From Fibrisoma limi BUZ 3 (GTDB lineage Bacteria; Bacteroidota; Bacteroidia; Cytophagales; Spirosomataceae), in assembly GCF_000296815.2 (NCBI RefSeq), contig NZ_CAIT01000010.1, forward strand, positions 124,001 through 188,000: 64,000 nucleotides of DNA. Direction: 5' to 3'. The translations under genes were made by a program, and so were the position numbers. The notes below the pieces were generated by a model, which saw only the letters and a program-made list of their open reading frames with translations, did no database searches and was not told where the DNA came from. Shown here in pieces: positions 43,086-53,200 of this stretch. Position 1 is the stretch's first letter. Every line of letters starts with the position of its first letter.

Positions 43086-44900
43086 ATGATTGCGACGCAA
43101 CCCAAAGCCTCAATTAAAGGGGGCGAATTTCTGATAAAAGAGACGAGCGCCCAGCAGGTATTTATTCCTGAAGAATTTACGGAAGAACAACGGATGATTG
43201 CGGCCACCTGCCGCGAGTTTCTGGAGCGCGAAATCTGGCCGCGGTTAGACGAGATTGATAACGCTAAGTCGCCGGAGCTGATTTCTTCGTTGATGGACAA
43301 GGCCGGTGAACTCGGTTTGCTGGGTACATCTGTCCCAGCCGAATACGAAGGCTTCGGCATGAATTTTAATACGTCGATGCTGGTCGCTGAGGTTACGGGT
43401 GCTGGTCACTCATTCTCGGTGGCGCTGTCGGCTCATACTGGTATTGGTACACTGCCTATTGTTTACTACGGTAACGAAGAACAAAAAGCGAAGTATTTAC
43501 CCAAGCTGGCCACCGGCGAATGGAAGGCTGCCTATTGCCTGACTGAGCCGGATTCTGGCTCGGATGCTAACTCAGGCAAGACTAAAGCTACGCTGAGCGA
43601 AGACGGTAAGTTTTACGTCCTGAACGGCCAGAAAATGTGGATTACCAACGGTGGCTTTGCTGACATCTACATCGTTTTTGCTAAAGTTGATGATGGCAGC
43701 GGGCAAGCGGACAAAAATCTGTCAGCGTTCATTGTTGAGCGTTCGTACGAAGGTATCACGATGAACGAGCCTGAACATAAGATGGGTATCAAGGGCTCTG
43801 ATACGCGTCAGATCTTCTTTAATGACGTGAAAGTGCCGGTTGAGAACCTGCTGTCCGAGCGCGGCAACGGCTTCAAAATTGCCGTGAATATTCTCAATAT
43901 TGGTCGGATTAAGCTGGGTGTAGCGGCCGTTGGTGGCTCCAAAGAAGTGATTAACAACGCGATCCGGTATGCCAACGAGCGCAAGCAGTTCAAAACCCCT
44001 ATTTCGCAGTTTGGCGCAATCAAGCACAAACTGGCCGAAATGGCCGTCAAGGTCTATGCGTCAGAATCGGCTTCGTACCGGGCTGGTCAGAACATTGACG
44101 ACCTGATCGAAGACCTGAAAGCACAAGGCATGGAAGATGGCGCTGCGAAGCTGAAAGCGCTGGAGCAGTTTGCCATCGAATGCGCTATTATGAAGGTACA
44201 CGGCTCCGAAGCGCTGGACTACGTCGTGGATGAAGGGGTTCAGGTGTATGGCGGTATGGGTTACTCAGCCGATGCGCCGATGGACCGCAGCTACCGCGAT
44301 GCACGTATCAACCGGATCTTTGAGGGTACGAACGAGATCAACCGAATGCTGGTGGTTGATATGCTGCTGAAGCGAGCTATGAAAGGCGAACTTGATCTGA
44401 TGGGCCCTGCCATGGCAGTGGCGAAAGAGATTATGTCGATCCCTGATTTCAGCGTTGAGGAAGAAGAGGGGCTGTTCTTCGCCGAAAAGAAAGTTATCCG
44501 TAACCTTAAGAAGGCGGCCCTGATGGTAGCGGGGGCGGCTGTGCAGAAATTTATGATGAACCTGTCAGACGAGCAGGAAATCCTGATGAACATTGCCGAT
44601 ATGGTCATTGAGATCTACGCGGCTGAATCAGCGCTTCTGCGCGTGGAGAAACTAATCGGCATCAAAGGCGAAGAGGCTCTGACGTTGCAAAAACAACTGG
44701 CGCTGGTGTATCTGCACGAAGCCGTTGAAAAGGTCAACAATGCGGGCCGGGCAGCCATTACGTCGTTTGCCGAAGGTGATGAACTGCGCGGTATGCTAAT
44801 GGGTCTGAAGCGGTTTACCAAAATTGAACCGATGAACCTGAAAGATGCTCGCCGTCAGATTGCAGACGCAATGGTGGCCGAGAACAAGTATATATTTTGA
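43086..44900 (+). CDS. Acyl-CoA dehydrogenase, long (VLCAD/ACAD9-like) form
   Basis: FAD enzyme that makes trans-2-enoyl-CoA from acyl-CoA, the first step of beta-oxidation. The 604-residue protein has a normal dehydrogenase core: AYCLTEPDSGSDA, WITNGGFADIYIVFAKV, and the catalytic base E413 in RIFEGTNEINRM. About 170 extra C-terminal residues of helical character follow, as in VLCAD or ACAD9-like enzymes, where they can mediate dimer or membrane contact. It is flanked by two copies of the AGTATGC palindrome. The thiolase gene upstream has the same operator, so the two are probably co-regulated. Its terminator is shared with the convergent acylphosphatase gene. Confidence 0.94.
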   Translation: MIATQPKASIKGGEFLIKETSAQQVFIPEEFTEEQRMIAATCREFLEREIWPRLDEIDNAKSPELISSLMDKAGELGLLGTSVPAEYEGFGMNFNTSMLVAEVTGAGHSFSVALSAHTGIGTLPIVYYGNEEQKAKYLPKLATGEWKAAYCLTEPDSGSDANSGKTKATLSEDGKFYVLNGQKMWITNGGFADIYIVFAKVDDGSGQADKNLSAFIVERSYEGITMNEPEHKMGIKGSDTRQIFFNDVKVPVENLLSERGNGFKIAVNILNIGRIKLGVAAVGGSKEVINNAIRYANERKQFKTPISQFGAIKHKLAEMAVKVYASESASYRAGQNIDDLIEDLKAQGMEDGAAKLKALEQFAIECAIMKVHGSEALDYVVDEGVQVYGGMGYSADAPMDRSYRDARINRIFEGTNEINRMLVVDMLLKRAMKGELDLMGPAMAVAKEIMSIPDFSVEEEEGLFFAEKKVIRNLKKAALMVAGAAVQKFMMNLSDEQEILMNIADMVIEIYAAESALLRVEKLIGIKGEEALTLQKQLALVYLHEAVEKVNNAGRAAITSFAEGDELRGMLMGLKRFTKIEPMNLKDARRQIADAMVAENKYIF

Positions 44901-44922
44901 CAATCAACAACGTAATACGGTA

Positions 44923-44949
44923 AAGCCGGTCTCGTTTCGGGACCGGCTT
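44923..44949. terminator. Terminator between acyl-CoA dehydrogenase and acylphosphatase genes
   Basis: Stem aagccggtc with gaccggctt around a 9-nt loop. It lies between two convergent genes, 5 nt before the acylphosphatase stop, and could work in both directions, although the T-run is weak. Confidence 0.7.
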
Positions 44950-44954
44950 ATTTG

Positions 44955-45227
44955 TTATCGCATTTCCATAAAACGATCAAACTCCTGCAAAGGACCGTCC
45001 ATAACTTCTACGTGGTCAACCTGGGTACCTTCAGGGCCAGTTTTGCACCATTCCTGAAAAGTCTGAAGGGCTTCCTCTTCCCCCTCTACTTCAATTCGCA
45101 GTTCGCCGTTTGATTGGTTACGGGCTGTGCCGGTCAGCCCCAGTTTTTCGGCTCGTTGACGGGCGGCCTGCCGAAACAGGGTGCCTCCTAACTGACCGGA
45201 TATTCGAATAATCAGGCTCTTTTTCAT
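44955..45227 (-). CDS. acyP: Acylphosphatase
   Basis: A 90-residue acylphosphatase, which hydrolyses acyl phosphates. The catalytic Arg is in TLFRQAARQRAEKLGL and the catalytic Asn in GTARNQSNGELRIEVEG. The usual phosphate loop GxVQGVxFR is altered to GQLGGTLFR, keeping the Arg but not the VQGV. I chose the ATG at 45227 (MKKSLII); the frame extends to 45254 but the added residues do not fit the family. Activity may be reduced or altered by the changed loop. It follows the dehydrogenase gene tail to tail. Confidence 0.85.
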   Translation of the reverse strand: MKKSLIIRISGQLGGTLFRQAARQRAEKLGLTGTARNQSNGELRIEVEGEEEALQTFQEWCKTGPEGTQVDHVEVMDGPLQEFDRFMEMR

Positions 45228-45282
45228 AGTCTGCTTTTTGAAAGCGTAAACCATAAAACAGGAGGGAGGTTTAGAGTTCCAT

Positions 45283-46365
45283 TTAATGGATGGCTGGATA
45301 CGCTTTCAGGAGCGTATGTTGGGAGGCTGTGTGTAAGTCTCTCCAGGCGCGATTAATCGCCGTAGACTCGTCGACTACTGCCATACCAAGATGAGGAAAA
45401 AGTTGCTGCGCACCGCTCACGGCGGCCATGGTTACTCCCCTGGATAAAGCACCTACTTTCTGGCTTAGGTCTTCAGACACAGTTTGGCCGGCTGCTGTCA
45501 GTGCCCAGGACGCATCCAGGGCTTCATAGAATGCGCTGGTACAAGCTTCCAACGTGCTTTTCTGCTGATCAATTTGCGCCTGGACGTACTGGTATCGCTC
45601 CGGTTTAGTGGCGGCCCAGGATGTTTTGGCCTGCTTCGCCAGTTGAGATGCTTCATCGAGGAAGTGTCGTCCGATGCCAATACAAACGGCTGCAAAAGAC
45701 GCTTCGGCAAATGGTAAGAAGGGGTAGGAAAAGATAGGCCCAAACCCAGCGATCGGTGGACGAGACAGGTCAAACACTAATTTATCCGGTACGAACGCAT
45801 CCGCTACGATTATCGTATGACTATTCGTCGCTTTTAGTCCGAAGGCATTCCAGTCCGGGAGGATTGTTACCTGCTCCGGCCGGAACGTGAACGCCCGAAT
45901 GGAGTTGGGCTGTTGTCCGGTTTCATCCGCAATACGGCAGCTAGCGGTAAATAAAGTAGCATACACTGAACCACTGCAATACGTCCAGCGGCCGGTTACC
46001 AGATATCCGTTCTCTACCCGGCGGGCTGTGCCGGTCGGATGACCGCTACCGGCTACTACGGCTTCGGTAGGGCTGAACAACTGGTTGGCAATCGCAGACT
46101 CGTAGAATGCTGAAAAGTAACCTCCACCGGCTCCAATGCTGGTCAGCCAACCAAAGCTACCGTCAATGTACGCGGCTTCCTCGAACAAACGTATTGCGTC
46201 CGGAAGCGGCATCAGTAAACCTCCCAATTGCTCAGGAACAAAGAGTTTGAACAGCCCAAGTTTTGTCATCGCCTGCTGCACTTCGGCAGATGGCGTACCG
46301 GTTCGTTCAGCGTTGAGGGACTGGTTGCGGACAAGCGTTACTAGTTCAGGATTGAAGAAGGGCAT
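45283..46365 (-). CDS. Acyl-CoA dehydrogenase-like flavoprotein
   Basis: A 360-residue protein with the acyl-CoA dehydrogenase fold: N-terminal helical part (KLGLFKLFVPEQLGGLLMPL), middle beta domain (GYLVTGRWTYCSGSVYATLF), and C-terminal helices (WRDLHTASQHTLLKAYPAIH). The late sequence RAWRDLHTASQH resembles flavin-dependent monooxygenases of the HpaH/DszC group more than true dehydrogenases, and the FEGT-type catalytic Glu is absent. I therefore expect a hydroxylase or related activity. Another in-frame ATG at 46410 would add 15 residues; I prefer 46365. The gene is divergent from the GyrI-like gene. Confidence 0.75.
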   Translation of the reverse strand: MPFFNPELVTLVRNQSLNAERTGTPSAEVQQAMTKLGLFKLFVPEQLGGLLMPLPDAIRLFEEAAYIDGSFGWLTSIGAGGGYFSAFYESAIANQLFSPTEAVVAGSGHPTGTARRVENGYLVTGRWTYCSGSVYATLFTASCRIADETGQQPNSIRAFTFRPEQVTILPDWNAFGLKATNSHTIIVADAFVPDKLVFDLSRPPIAGFGPIFSYPFLPFAEASFAAVCIGIGRHFLDEASQLAKQAKTSWAATKPERYQYVQAQIDQQKSTLEACTSAFYEALDASWALTAAGQTVSEDLSQKVGALSRGVTMAAVSGAQQLFPHLGMAVVDESTAINRAWRDLHTASQHTLLKAYPAIH

Positions 46366-46484
46366 ACTATGATTAGGCTGGAAAGCCCAAAAATAAGGTG
46401 ATTCCTTCATAACCCTGCTGACACAAGGTTGTCACTATGGCTGCTGACCTTTGCTGTGATTATTCACCAAGCCACCAACAAGTC

Positions 46485-46970
46485 ATGACAACCCAACAAC
46501 AAATCGCTAATGATGCCCTGTTCATCAAAGAGGTTGACTCGTTTACAGGTCTTTGTTTCACCACCCGGGCTACGTTACCGCAGCTTAGCCGGTATTACAA
46601 GGCAGTCGCTGAAGATTTGTACACCGAAGCGGCTCGCCTTTCACTCGACATCAACGGACCAATTCAATGGATTTATACCGATGTCAACGGTGACCCAACC
46701 AATGAATTTCAACTGGAGATTGTCCTGCCTATCCGCCAGTCTGGGGCTGAGCCAAGGGGGTTTACGTATCGTACATTTGAGCCGTTCCGTTGTTTGTCTT
46801 ATACGCATACAGGCGACTGGAGCGAACTTATGGGGATTTATGATGCGCTCTTTCCTGCTTTATACGGGATGGGGTATCAGAATGATGGCCGCGTTCGTGA
46901 GATATATGCTGTTATTGATTTCGAAAAGCCGACGAATAACGTAACAGAGATCCAAATTCACCTGGTCTAA
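46485..46970 (+). CDS. GyrI-like small-molecule-binding domain protein
   Basis: A 161-residue protein with the GyrI/AraC effector-binding fold: repeated SHS2-like strands such as GPIQWIYTDVNGDPTNEFQLEIVLPIR and the late REIYAVIDFEKPTNNVTEIQIHLV. No DNA-binding domain is present, so this is a stand-alone effector-binding or hydrolase-like protein. I chose ATG 46485 (MTTQQQIA) over ATG 46437, because the first 16 residues of the longer frame are Cys-rich and unlike the family. It is divergent from the acyl-CoA dehydrogenase-like gene and is ended by a hairpin. Confidence 0.75.
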   Translation: MTTQQQIANDALFIKEVDSFTGLCFTTRATLPQLSRYYKAVAEDLYTEAARLSLDINGPIQWIYTDVNGDPTNEFQLEIVLPIRQSGAEPRGFTYRTFEPFRCLSYTHTGDWSELMGIYDALFPALYGMGYQNDGRVREIYAVIDFEKPTNNVTEIQIHLV

Positions 46971-47063
46971 CGCAGAGCGCATCGAAAGGAAGATAGATTG
47001 ACGTTCGACGAAACGTTTCGAAAAGCTGCGTGGCAGTAGACAACAACGTAGTACGACTTTGGG

Positions 47064-47094
47064 AAAGTACAGGCCAACGATTCGCCTGTACTTT
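47064..47094 (+). terminator. Intrinsic terminator of the GyrI-like gene
   Basis: Perfect 11-bp arms (aaagtacaggc and gcctgtacttt) around a 9-nt loop, then tttgt. Confidence 0.85.
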
Positions 47095-47162
47095 TTGTAT
47101 GTAAATAGCCTTCAGCAGATTTTGTAGTTTTACACGTCTTCTACACGTTTGTAAACCCAATT

Positions 47163-48338
47163 ATGAAAAACAACACAGGCTTTTCGCGCCGAGACTTCCT
47201 GCAGCGCTTGTCGGCGCTCAGCGCTGGGGTATCGTCATTACCACTGGCTGGTTATGCCGGAACGGAATTGTACCAGGGGGAATACGGTCGTATACAGTCG
47301 CTGGTCAACAATTCGACCGGCCTGGGTCAGCCGGGTCGTAAACTCGGGATTGCACTGGTTGGTTTGGGCAGTTACAGCACACACCGACTGGCACCCGCCC
47401 TCCAGCAGACGCAGTATTGCCGACTGGCCGGTGTCGTAACGGGTACCCCTTCCAAGGCAACCGAGTGGATGCAGAAATACAACATTCCGAAGGAAAACGT
47501 TTACGATTACAAAACCTTCGACCGGATCGCCGACAACAAGGATATTGATGTCGTTTATGTTGTACTACCTAATTCCATGCACGCTGAGTACGTCATTCGG
47601 GCTGCAAAGGCAGGTAAGCACGTGATCTGCGAAAAACCGATGGCTATTATGCCAAAGGAATGTCAGGATATGATTGATGCCTGCAAAAAGGCAAACCGGC
47701 AACTGGCTGTTGGCTACCGGCTGCACTATGAGCCATTCACTAAAGAGGTGATGCGCCTGGGCCAGGAGAAAGTGTTTGGCCCGGTTAAGTTCATGGAGAG
47801 TAGTGATGCCTTCCGGATTGGTGATCCAACTCAGTGGCGCATGAAAAAGGCTATGGCCGGCGGTGGACCGCTTATGGACGTAGGAATTTATGCCGTGCAG
47901 GGGGCTCGCTACGTGACGGGTGAAGAACCAATCTCCGTAACGGCGCAGTTTTCGCCGAAGACCGAGCCGGAAAAATTCAAGGAAGTAGAAGAGACACTGT
48001 TCTGGCAGTTCCAGTTTCCGAGCGGAGCGGTTTGTAACTCAACGACCAGCTACACCGCCGGGGTAGAGCGCCTGTATGCGTCCTGCCAGAATGGCTGGTT
48101 TGAATTGTCGCCGGCTTTTGGCTATGGCCCTTTAAAAGGACGTACCAGTAAAGGTCCTATCGACCAACCCGTAGTTAACCATCAGGCTGTGCACATGGAT
48201 GGCGTCTGTAAAGATTTAATTGACGGTAAGCAGCTTCCTAATCACATCACCGGCGAAGAAGGCCTCCGCGACGTTCGGCTATTGCAGGCTATCTACCGGG
48301 CTGCTGAGACCGGCCGGAAGATTGAATTGAAGTCATAA
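47163..48338 (+). CDS. Gfo/Idh/MocA family oxidoreductase, exported
   Basis: A 391-residue NAD(P)-dependent oxidoreductase of the glucose-fructose oxidoreductase group. The start FSRRDFLQRLSALSAG is a twin-arginine-type signal, so the protein is probably folded with its cofactor and moved to the periplasm by Tat. The Rossmann core follows: IALVGLGSYSTHRLAPAL, and the conserved CEKPMAIM and GYRLHYEPF; the substrate domain begins near KFMESSDAFRIG. A weak promoter-like pair may lie upstream (TTG 47095-47097, 19 nt, ATTTTG). The substrate is a sugar or sugar derivative of unknown type. A long hairpin separates it from the convergent haem-binding gene. Confidence 0.9.
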   Translation: MKNNTGFSRRDFLQRLSALSAGVSSLPLAGYAGTELYQGEYGRIQSLVNNSTGLGQPGRKLGIALVGLGSYSTHRLAPALQQTQYCRLAGVVTGTPSKATEWMQKYNIPKENVYDYKTFDRIADNKDIDVVYVVLPNSMHAEYVIRAAKAGKHVICEKPMAIMPKECQDMIDACKKANRQLAVGYRLHYEPFTKEVMRLGQEKVFGPVKFMESSDAFRIGDPTQWRMKKAMAGGGPLMDVGIYAVQGARYVTGEEPISVTAQFSPKTEPEKFKEVEETLFWQFQFPSGAVCNSTTSYTAGVERLYASCQNGWFELSPAFGYGPLKGRTSKGPIDQPVVNHQAVHMDGVCKDLIDGKQLPNHITGEEGLRDVRLLQAIYRAAETGRKIELKS

Positions 48339-48344
48339 ACGCAG

Positions 48345-48418
48345 TGAAGGCAACAAGGTCTGACGGGGTGCGTCATGTTCTAACCGGTCAGACGTACCGT
48401 CAGACCTTGTTGCCTTCA
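48345..48418. terminator. Bidirectional terminator-like hairpin with 22-bp perfect arms
   Basis: Arms 48345-48366 and 48397-48418 are exact reverse complements (inner word caaggtctgacgg). An inner stem of about 7 bp (48368-48374 with 48390-48396, one G-T pair) extends it. It fills the gap between two convergent genes. Confidence 0.8.
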
Positions 48419-48429
48419 ATTTTCTCGTC

Positions 48430-48876
48430 CTACATTTGACGTTGGAGTCCCTTAGCCCAGTCGGCAAGTAAGGCAGCTTCTTCCGGTTTAAGAACGGCAT
48501 CGTGGTGAATCCAGAGGTAAGAATTGAGGGGCATCCACCCATCCGTAACGGCTTCGCTTACCTCTTCAAGTTTGTGCTTCGCTTTTTTGGAAGGATACGA
48601 CGCAAACTCAGAGAAGTTCAATTCCTCTTTTCCTTCTTTAATATGATGATTGAGCCACCACGAAACGGGCTGAATGTTATCATACCAGGGGTAGGTCGTA
48701 TTGTTTGAATGGCAGTCATAACAGGACCGTTTCAGGACCGTCTGGACATTAGCTGGCACTGCATAGTTGGTCGTAATGTCGTTGGGCGATGGCGCGGCCG
48801 ACTGATTTCGTTCCGAGCGAATAAACTGAATCGCAACCAGAATGACGACGAGACCGATTAGTATGTTCCGAAGCAT
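48430..48876 (-). CDS. Haem-binding domain protein (cytochrome-c-type CXXCH)
   Basis: A 148-residue protein with an N-terminal membrane anchor (residues 4-20). A single haem c attachment motif lies in RSCYDCHSNNTTYPWYDN. The conserved PVSWWLNHHIKEGKEELNFSEFA and the C-terminal helices match the Haem_bd domain found in many Bacteroidota. The family is periplasmic and probably takes part in electron transfer or sensing; no exact role is known. It is convergent with the oxidoreductase and is followed upstream (higher coordinates) by the ABC ATPase gene on the same strand. Confidence 0.85.
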   Translation of the reverse strand: MLRNILIGLVVILVAIQFIRSERNQSAAPSPNDITTNYAVPANVQTVLKRSCYDCHSNNTTYPWYDNIQPVSWWLNHHIKEGKEELNFSEFASYPSKKAKHKLEEVSEAVTDGWMPLNSYLWIHHDAVLKPEEAALLADWAKGLQRQM

Positions 48877-48946
48877 TGGGCGTACGAGTAGTCGTTTATA
48901 GCTAATGTACTACTTATAGCGACCAACTAATACTCAGGTTCATGGT

Positions 48947-49675
48947 TTATTGTTCGCCAACGCCCTGCATCAGCGACCTGGCTTTGCGGATATTCTCGTT
49001 GGCGCGATCTGTCTCAATCAATCCATCCCGTAGCCGAATAATGCGGTGCGCATACTCGGCAATGTCTTCTTCGTGCGTCACCATAATCACTGTGTTCCCC
49101 TTGCTATGAATCTGGTCGAACAAGTCCATAATTTCGTACGACGTTTTCGTATCAAGGTTACCTGTCGGTTCGTCGGCCAGCAGAATACTGGGGTCGTTGA
49201 CCAAGGCCCGTGCCACGGCCACGCGCTGTCGCTGACCACCCGATAATTCGTTGGGGCGGTGGCCGGCCCGATTATCGAGTCCGACATTTTTCAGCGCCAG
49301 CATGGCTTTTTCGGTACGGTCGGCTTTGTTGAAACCTGCATATATCAACGGCAGCGCTACGTTCTCGAGCGATGTCTGGCGCGGCAGCAGATTGAACGTC
49401 TGGAAAACAAAGCCAATTTCCTTGTTGCGTACTTCGGCCAGTTCGTTCTCGCTCATGTTACTGACGTCCTGACCGTTTAAGACGTACCGACCCGATGTAG
49501 GCGTATCCAGACAGCCCACAATGTTCATCAGCGTTGATTTGCCCGATCCCGACGGCCCCATGAAGGCGACATACTCCCCTTTTTTGACCGCAATCGTAAT
49601 TGACTTGAGCGCTTCAATCACTTCGCTGCCCATTACGTATCGTTTGGCAATGTCTTGTGTTTCAATGATGTTCAT
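48947..49675 (-). CDS. ABC transporter ATP-binding protein (LolD/MacB type)
   Basis: A 242-residue ATPase with Walker [10 protein letters not shown], the signature [15 protein letters not shown], Walker [14 protein letters not shown] and H-loop [19 protein letters not shown] and the [12 protein letters not shown] start place it with the LolD/MacB group, which works with FtsX-like permeases to move lipoproteins or drive efflux. No permease gene is adjacent: the neighbours are the haem-binding protein and a DinB-fold protein. It may act with a permease encoded elsewhere. All motifs are intact. Confidence 0.93.
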   Translation of the reverse strand: MNIIETQDIAKRYVMGSEVIEALKSITIAVKKGEYVAFMGPSGSGKSTLMNIVGCLDTPTSGRYVLNGQDVSNMSENELAEVRNKEIGFVFQTFNLLPRQTSLENVALPLIYAGFNKADRTEKAMLALKNVGLDNRAGHRPNELSGGQRQRVAVARALVNDPSILLADEPTGNLDTKTSYEIMDLFDQIHSKGNTVIMVTHEEDIAEYAHRIIRLRDGLIETDRANENIRKARSLMQGVGEQ

Positions 49676-49690
49676 GGTCTGCCAATGAAG

Positions 49691-50221
49691 TTACCAACCA
49701 ATGTATTTAGGCGGAGTAATGCCCTTTAGTCGTAGATAAACAATGAGTTGTGCGCGATGATGAGTCAGATGGTCCTGCATCAGGTTTATGATCTGCCGCT
49801 TGGTTTTGGGCCCTGCAAAAAAGGTTACCTTTTGATCAAGTTCGGCGTCAGGAAGCTGTTCAATCGCTGTCTGGGCGTAGTGAAGCGATTGCTCCAGTAC
49901 GGGTATAATAGCAGCTTTCGGCTGACTGGTTCGTTGCGGTAAGGATTTATAATCGAATGGTGACGTTTGCTTGGTCAAGTATGTTGAACTCAACCAGAGC
50001 ATATTAGACGCGGAATGGAGTAGTTGTTCCGTAAAACTCATTTCCTCGGCGACCGGCTTAAAGGAATAACTGGAATCAGGCATGAGCTTGGCTACATCAA
50101 GCGTATACGTACCGGCGTTTTTCCACTTCTCGATCATTTCGCTCTTATAAGACGCTGGCTGAGCTTGCAGCGGCAAAACCCACACAAACAGAATGAGCGT
50201 TACCCATAATCTAATCTTCAT
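49691..50221 (-). CDS. DinB-fold protein with signal peptide
   Basis: A 176-residue protein. An N-terminal signal peptide (MKIRLWVTLILFVWVLPLQA-QP) is followed by a four-helix DinB-like domain. The metal-binding His are visible as LLHSASN and LMQDHLTHHRAQLIVYLR, matching the three-His triad of DinB/YfiT proteins. Most DinB proteins are cytoplasmic, so export is unusual. I chose ATG 50221 over the GTG at 50239. It lies 15 nt upstream of the ABC ATPase gene on the same strand and probably shares its transcript. The activity is unknown; thiol-dependent transfer is typical of the fold. Confidence 0.82.
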   Translation of the reverse strand: MKIRLWVTLILFVWVLPLQAQPASYKSEMIEKWKNAGTYTLDVAKLMPDSSYSFKPVAEEMSFTEQLLHSASNMLWLSSTYLTKQTSPFDYKSLPQRTSQPKAAIIPVLEQSLHYAQTAIEQLPDAELDQKVTFFAGPKTKRQIINLMQDHLTHHRAQLIVYLRLKGITPPKYIGW

Positions 50222-50256
50222 AGAGCGTAGTAGCATCACGGATTACCAAAGCTACA

Positions 50257-53200
50257 TCATTGCAGGAACTTATTACGATCATTTTGTAACAACGCGAGTT
50301 TTTCCTGATATGTCGCCAGAAAAGCCTGATAATCGGCCGGAGATGTCGCCAATTCAAGCTGTAACAGGCCATCGTCGGCGTAATCGACCAGGTTCTGGGC
50401 CAGGCAAAGCAGGATGTACGTTTTGAGCAACGCCGGATTGTCTTCGTTGTATGGCAGCGCGGCCAGAATGGCCTGATACGCAGGCACGATTTGTTTGCGC
50501 TGCTGTCGGAACTGTGCGACGGCCGTAACAACCCGGGCGTTGAGAGGAGCCAGCCGCAGGGCCTCGTCGAATGCCTGTTTTGCCTGTTCACTCTGCCCGT
50601 TCCGAGCATACACTTGCCCGAGTAACATCTGCCGCTCAGCCTCATGCTGAGGCAGAAAGAATTTACCGGCCATCTCCTGCGCAGCTTTTAGCTTGTTTCG
50701 GAACACGGCGATGCGCAACGCCGACAGATTTTCAACCGAGAGCGGATACGCTTTCAACTGGTTGGGCTTGGCCATCTGACTCAGTATCATCTGGGCGTAG
50801 AACGGCTGCCGCGTTGCCAGGTACTGATCTAAAAGGCTTACGCCAGCTACCGTGCGCAGATTCGGGTCTTTGATTGTCTCCCAAATGGCACCCCGATTAG
50901 CATCGTCGGGTCGGTAGCTAACGTATATCGCTTTTTCGAGATCGGATTCTGGTCGTTTGATGTCATACAAAGCCTGCTTGATACCGGCCACGTCGTTGTC
51001 GTTAACGGAAGCCGCTTCCCAGGCCGGTTGGGCATCCGCCAATTTACCGGCTTTGGTCAGGGCAACGGCGCGGTAGTAAATCGAGACCGTATCGCTATTC
51101 AATTCAAACGTTTCGGCCGCTTTGCGATACAAGCCCTGTTCGAGCAGCCATAGACCCGTAATGGAGCGGTAGGCTGGACCACTACGGACGTTGCCTTCGG
51201 CCAACTGGCTCATCAGGCTGAACGCGTCGGGGTGGTTATGGCGGTTGTATTCTGCCACGGCGCGGGCCAGCAGCAGATCATCCGCAAAATCCTGGTTTAC
51301 CGGGTCTAGCGACCGGCGCTGCAACGTAGCGGTTAGGGTTGTATCGGGTCGTGGGTTCGCCAGAGCGTAATTATACAGGCTTGCAAACCGGCCCACGCTT
51401 AATCCCTCCGACGGTTGATTGGCCAGCCAATGAGGCTGCTCGGGCTGTGTAGTATCAGTTTCAACAACCAGTCGGGCAGCCAGTGCATTGGCCTGAAAAG
51501 ACTCATACGATGAATTAACCGCTGGTTTTGCCAACTCCGGATTAGCCAATAAAACCTTGGGATTGCGGGCATAAAGAGCCAGCAGATTTGACTGTGGAAC
51601 TTCGTCCCGGTCGGCGTTTTTCGTGGCAGCTTCCAAATAGTAGTACGCTGAGTCGGCTACGCTGGTCCGGCCGTACAGATACCCCAGATTATTCTGCAAT
51701 TCACCACTGGCCGGAAAGGTTTTGAGACCCCGCTGGAGCGCTTTAACCGACTCGAAAAATAGATTGGTCTGTAGGTACGTATGGCTAAGTCCGGCATACG
51801 CCTGCGGACTCGGCCGTTTAAGCAACGCCTGCTGGAAGAAAAAAGCAGCCGCCGTCTGATCCCCCTGGGTCAGAGCCAGCGAAGCCAGCGAGTAATTAGT
51901 CTTATGGTTCTGAAACTCCTGTTCACGGGCCAGTTGATAGAAGGCTTCGGCTGAATTAAATTCATTGGTAGCGACATACAGGTCACCCAAAGCATTGTAA
52001 TAACCCGCAATCCCCTGCCGAATGGTGATCAGCCCGCCCGAAGCCAGCAGCACGATGGTACCAAAAACACCCAGAATACGGAACAAGCTCAGTTCGAGCT
52101 TGGGCGGCTTGAACATGACGCGATAAACGGGCAAGTGTTGTCGGTACATCTCCCGAAAATTGATCCAGATGTAAATGACAAACGCCAGCCCCATAGCCAG
52201 ATGGGTGTATACAATGGCATCTTCAAAAAGTTCGATCAACGGGTCGTTGGCCGTAGCAAATACGTAGCCGATCGTGAGCGTAGTGAGCAGAGCCAGGCCG
52301 ACGTACAGAAAGCCGCCCGAATCCTGGAACGATACAACCTCCTGTTGCTGCACCAGCCGCCGTATGCCCCAGATACCCAGCACGACCGACAGCAGATAGA
52401 GCAGAAACGGACTGACAGACAGAATGTCGAGATCAATCGATTTGGTATTGCGAAGCCAGATCAATACCAGATTAATGAGATACAGAAAGCTGATAAACAA
52501 GAAGTTGTTGAGCCCCAGTGGTCGGCGACTGGTTACTTGAGGAGTGTTGGTTTCCTGCCGTCCGGTGGATGTTAGCCAAACCAGGGCGGCAACGATCTCG
52601 AACGCGATGAAAAAAATAAAACCAGCACTGCCGACCAATAGTACGGGTAGTCCGTAGTTAACCAGCGTCATGGCCGGCAGCGATACGGGAGATAACGTGC
52701 CAATAACTAACGTAACACCAGCCATAAGGCCCGCAAATACGCCGACTCGTATGGGGAAACGCAGATCCGGCCGAAACGCGTGGAAATAGTAACTCACAGA
52801 TCCGAAGAGGAAGGTAAGCAGCATAAACAAATACTGCCCGCCAAGACCTGGTACTTCAAGCATCTCCCATCGGAAGAAGGCCAGCCCTGCAATTACGAGT
52901 CCCATGCCAATTAGATACCGGATACGGTCCAGGCGAGTCAGCGCACCCAGAATGAGCGCAAATGCCGAGCAGATACCAATGAAGAAAATGGTTGCAATAA
53001 GGGGGCGAACCTGCATGGCCGACGCAACGAATTGTTCAGAAACGGCATACGCTTTACCGCTCACAGCGTAGTCGAGGAGGCCGTCGGTAAACGTATGCAA
53101 CGTAATTGGCACCTCATTTAATTCGCTCAGGACGTCCCAGCGAATTACATTGCCTAAGCCCTGCCACCAGGTAAACAGGAAAGCCAGTAAGCTGGCCAGT

